From Flavobacteriaceae bacterium GF1 (GTDB lineage Bacteria; Bacteroidota; Bacteroidia; Flavobacteriales; Flavobacteriaceae), in the NCBI GenBank assembly GCA_009797885.1, contig WNKP01000006.1, forward strand, positions 124,001 to 188,000: 64,000 nt of DNA, given 5' to 3'. Both the position numbers and the translations under genes were made by a program. This document shows positions 61,633 to 64,000 of this stretch, one piece after another. The notes under the pieces are model-generated. The model did no database searches and was not told where the DNA came from. It saw nothing but the letters and a program-made list of their open reading frames with translations. Position 1 is the stretch's first letter. Every line of letters starts with the position of its first letter.

Positions 61633-64000
61633 TTAGAATGAATAATTTATCTTAAAGTTGTAATTGGTTCCCGGTCTAGGTACACTGAAGTTGTCAAATA
61701 CCTCTTGGTTAAATACATTTTGTACGCCCAAGGAAAAGATCAATTTCTGCCTTGGCATGGTGTATGTCACATTCACATTATTTAAATGCTGTCTTGGTAT
61801 TGAATTTATTGAAGTTGCCGCATCCAAGCTTTCCAATGGGATAAATCCAAAAACATCCACAAAGAAATAGTTCCAAGCAATGTCAAATTCATTATTGGAA
61901 TTAAACACGCTGTCAAACTTATATCGTGCACTTAAATTTGCAAACGTTGTTGGAATGTTGGGCACAGGACTGCCTTCAAAACTTACGGAACTGACACTAT
62001 TTGCTTCGGCAATTTCTAATTTTTGAATCGTTAGATTCCCATTAAGAAATAGATTTTTCCAGGTATAGCTTGAGCTGACTTCAACACCTATGCTTTCTAC
62101 GAAAGCTTCGTTAACGAATTGAGAGTTCTCCGGACCAAAGGGTATAGTTCTTATTAAATCTTCTTGGTCTCTAAAAAAGAATCCCAGGTCAACCTTTAAA
62201 GCCTTACTATCATTAAATTGATTGGTATATCGAATCCCTACATTGTAATTATTACTTCGTTCCGGACGTAATTCAAAATTTGGTATGATGGCTGCAAAAT
62301 CCCCAAAAACTTCGCCTTGCGTAGGAAAACGAATGGTTTTTTCATAGCTTGACCTCACAAACAATTTGGGATTGATTTGGTATTTAAACCCTCCTCCATA
62401 GCCATTATCATTGGAATTCACAGTTCGTAATGGAATAGTGGTCACTCCGCTTGTATTATTGAACTGAATGGACTCAGCGCTATAATCGTAGTTTTTGAAC
62501 AGTCCGAAAACGGTAAGTCTTTTGTCAAAAAATTTGAATGTGGTTTCTGCTCCTATAATGTTGGATTGTAAAGTAGATGGAATCGTATTGGGGTCAATCA
62601 TTTCATCTCCCAAGGCAATCCTTGCTCCAATAGGGTCGTTGCCTTGTATAACGTATTTGTTGTTGAACTCGGATATGTTGATGTTTATGTCGTCTGTTAG
62701 GTTGATTCTTAAGGTAAGTCTATGGGCAGTTCCTTCATCTTCTCCCTCCCTCTGGGTAGGGACACCCGAAATTTCCGATCCAACATCATTTTGCGTTATC
62801 AACTGTTGCCCCCTCCAATTGTAAAGTGCCGTTGTACTATCAGTGACCTTATTATCTATCCTTGAAAAAAGACCATGGTACTTCAAATCCAACAAATTGT
62901 CAAAGAATCGTTTTCTATACTTGACTTCTCCAATAAATGCTTCATTTTCCCTTTCCGCTTCACCTACCGCTAAGCCCGTAATGAACGTTCCATTTTGGAT
63001 TTGATTATCCCTTCTCGAAGCAATGAGGGAAGCTTCCAATTCATCGGCCACTACAATATCAGTAAACCTTAGCGCTCCTTTAACGAAAGAAGACCGAAAA
63101 CGGTCGTGAAAACGCCTCGCATCTATCCGTTCTTCAGAAATACTGGCCACTGTCCCATCTGACCTTAGATTCTCCACAAAATTTGGAATGTCACGCATTA
63201 AATAATCATTATCGGTATAGTTGACGAACGATTGTAAGGAAATTGCAATGTTGTCATTGAAATTATGATTGCCATTCACTGTTACCCTATGCGTATTGAA
63301 CGATCCAAAGGAATACGAAATCCTGGCATAATCTTCAGATCTTTCAAAAGAGACCAGGTTAATCCCCCCACCGAGGGCGTCGGTACCTATACCAACGGGC
63401 ATAACCCCTTTGTAAATATCAACCCTTGACAGTATATCCACAGGTATGTCATTTATCTGGAATGCTCCGCCATATAGTTCTAAGGGCATACCATCATAGT
63501 ATGTTCTTACGGCTTGTCCTGTCAATCCATTTAAATTGATGTTTACTTGACTTCCAAGGCCTCCGCTTTGCCGAACTACCACACCTGTGGATTGCTTTAT
63601 GACAGATTCTACCCCGAGTGCTTGATTCTGAAGTTTTTTTACATCCAGCGAGTTAATGGTGAGCGCTTTAGCACTTTGTCGTTGCTCTTGGGATTCTGCA
63701 AACAAAGTCACTCCTTCCAATGCTTCGGCCCCTTCCCGAAGTGTTACACTGAGTTTGACATTTTCATTTAGATCAATTGTTTTCTTGAAGGAAGTGAATC
63801 CAATAAAAGATATAGTTATGTTGTACGTGCCGGCATCAATGTTTGTTATTTTGAACTTTCCATTTTCGTCGGTTATTGCGTATTTGTTGCTCCCTTCCAA
63901 AACCACATTGGCAAAGGAAATCGGTGCTCCAGTAATCTCCTTCACCTCTCCGGTTATGTCTAGCTCTTGTTGTGAAAATAATTGGGTGGATATAAGGAAC
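61633..64000 (-). CDS. TonB-dependent outer-membrane receptor, partial (N-terminus beyond right edge)
   Basis: At least 789 residues visible. The frame stays open to the right edge: upstream of 63945 it reads FLISTQLFSQQELDITGEV, the end of a signal peptide, so the true start is just outside. A carboxypeptidase-regulatory-like domain (ITGEVKEITGAPISFANVVL), plug domain (IKQSTGVVVRQSGGLGSQVNINLNGL) and a 22-strand barrel ending GTNYNFKINYSF follow. No SusD gene follows; a DUF4374-like lipoprotein does, pointing to siderophore or other metal chelate uptake rather than glycans. Confidence 0.93.
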   Translation of the reverse strand, partial: FLISTQLFSQQELDITGEVKEITGAPISFANVVLEGSNKYAITDENGKFKITNIDAGTYNITISFIGFTSFKKTIDLNENVKLSVTLREGAEALEGVTLFAESQEQRQSAKALTINSLDVKKLQNQALGVESVIKQSTGVVVRQSGGLGSQVNINLNGLTGQAVRTYYDGMPLELYGGAFQINDIPVDILSRVDIYKGVMPVGIGTDALGGGINLVSFERSEDYARISYSFGSFNTHRVTVNGNHNFNDNIAISLQSFVNYTDNDYLMRDIPNFVENLRSDGTVASISEERIDARRFHDRFRSSFVKGALRFTDIVVADELEASLIASRRDNQIQNGTFITGLAVGEAERENEAFIGEVKYRKRFFDNLLDLKYHGLFSRIDNKVTDSTTALYNWRGQQLITQNDVGSEISGVPTQREGEDEGTAHRLTLRINLTDDININISEFNNKYVIQGNDPIGARIALGDEMIDPNTIPSTLQSNIIGAETTFKFFDKRLTVFGLFKNYDYSAESIQFNNTSGVTTIPLRTVNSNDNGYGGGFKYQINPKLFVRSSYEKTIRFPTQGEVFGDFAAIIPNFELRPERSNNYNVGIRYTNQFNDSKALKVDLGFFFRDQEDLIRTIPFGPENSQFVNEAFVESIGVEVSSSYTWKNLFLNGNLTIQKLEIAEANSVSSVSFEGSPVPNIPTTFANLSARYKFDSVFNSNNEFDIAWNYFFVDVFGFIPLESLDAATSINSIPRQHLNNVNVTYTMPRQKLIFSLGVQNVFNQEVFDNFSVPRPGTNYNFKINYSF

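Overview
The window is a chromosomal segment of a member of the Bacteroidota, almost certainly a marine-type Flavobacteriaceae. Evidence: a SusC/TonB-type receptor with an N-terminal carboxypeptidase-like domain, lipoproteins with short Bacteroidetes lipoboxes, TAnnTTTG (-7) promoter elements, AT-rich leaders mostly without Shine-Dalgarno sequences, and families common in this group (AraC with a membrane N-terminus, CPBP protease, RHS/DUF6443, DUF2452, ATP-cone NrdB). No rRNA, tRNA or CRISPR array was seen.

Layout. 1-10644 (minus): an accessory RHS/YD-repeat operon. It holds a small hypothetical gene, a 1089-aa RHS protein, a lipocalin-like secreted protein, a 1823-aa RHS protein with a polymorphic-toxin-style C-terminal tip, and an overlapping lipoprotein gene that runs off the left edge and is an immunity candidate. 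10953-18437: assorted metabolic genes (MBL hydrolase, CPBP protease, surface-antigen barrel, amidohydrolase, DUF1349, AAC(3)-like GNAT, AraC regulator). 18799-23071: an oxidative-stress block with OxyR divergent from an exported catalase, a short glutamyl-tRNA reductase and an ankyrin protein. 23247-26315: class I ribonucleotide reductase in which the ATP-cone sits on the radical subunit NrdB. 26718-30739: glycerate kinase, a TetR/SDR pair with two matching operators, and an aldehyde dehydrogenase.

30802-56433 is the most interesting part: a large inorganic-sulfur locus. A Crp/Fnr-type regulator with a Cys-rich loop precedes SulP, a persulfide-dioxygenase-like/rhodanese fusion, HMA, two further rhodaneses, a cytochrome c/Tll0287-like fusion, thioredoxin, a periplasmic molybdenum sulfite dehydrogenase-like enzyme with its cytochrome, two YgaP-like (DUF2892) proteins, a TolC-MFP-RND pump and a YeeE/DUF6691 sulfur-transport pair. 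Five plus-strand promoters in the block share a 14-bp palindrome GTAACC-nn-GGTTAC centred 29.5 bp (once 30.5 bp) upstream of a TAnnTTTG -7 element, so the block is very likely one regulon; the Crp/Fnr protein is the best candidate regulator. A 200-bp MITE-like element sits between one of these operators and the sulfite dehydrogenase gene. Two very small membrane-protein ORFs (32 and 42 aa) lie in the same region.

56564-64000: conserved hypothetical genes, glutathione peroxidase and GTP cyclohydrolase I, an FAD oxidoreductase, and a lipoprotein/TonB-receptor pair cut by the right edge.
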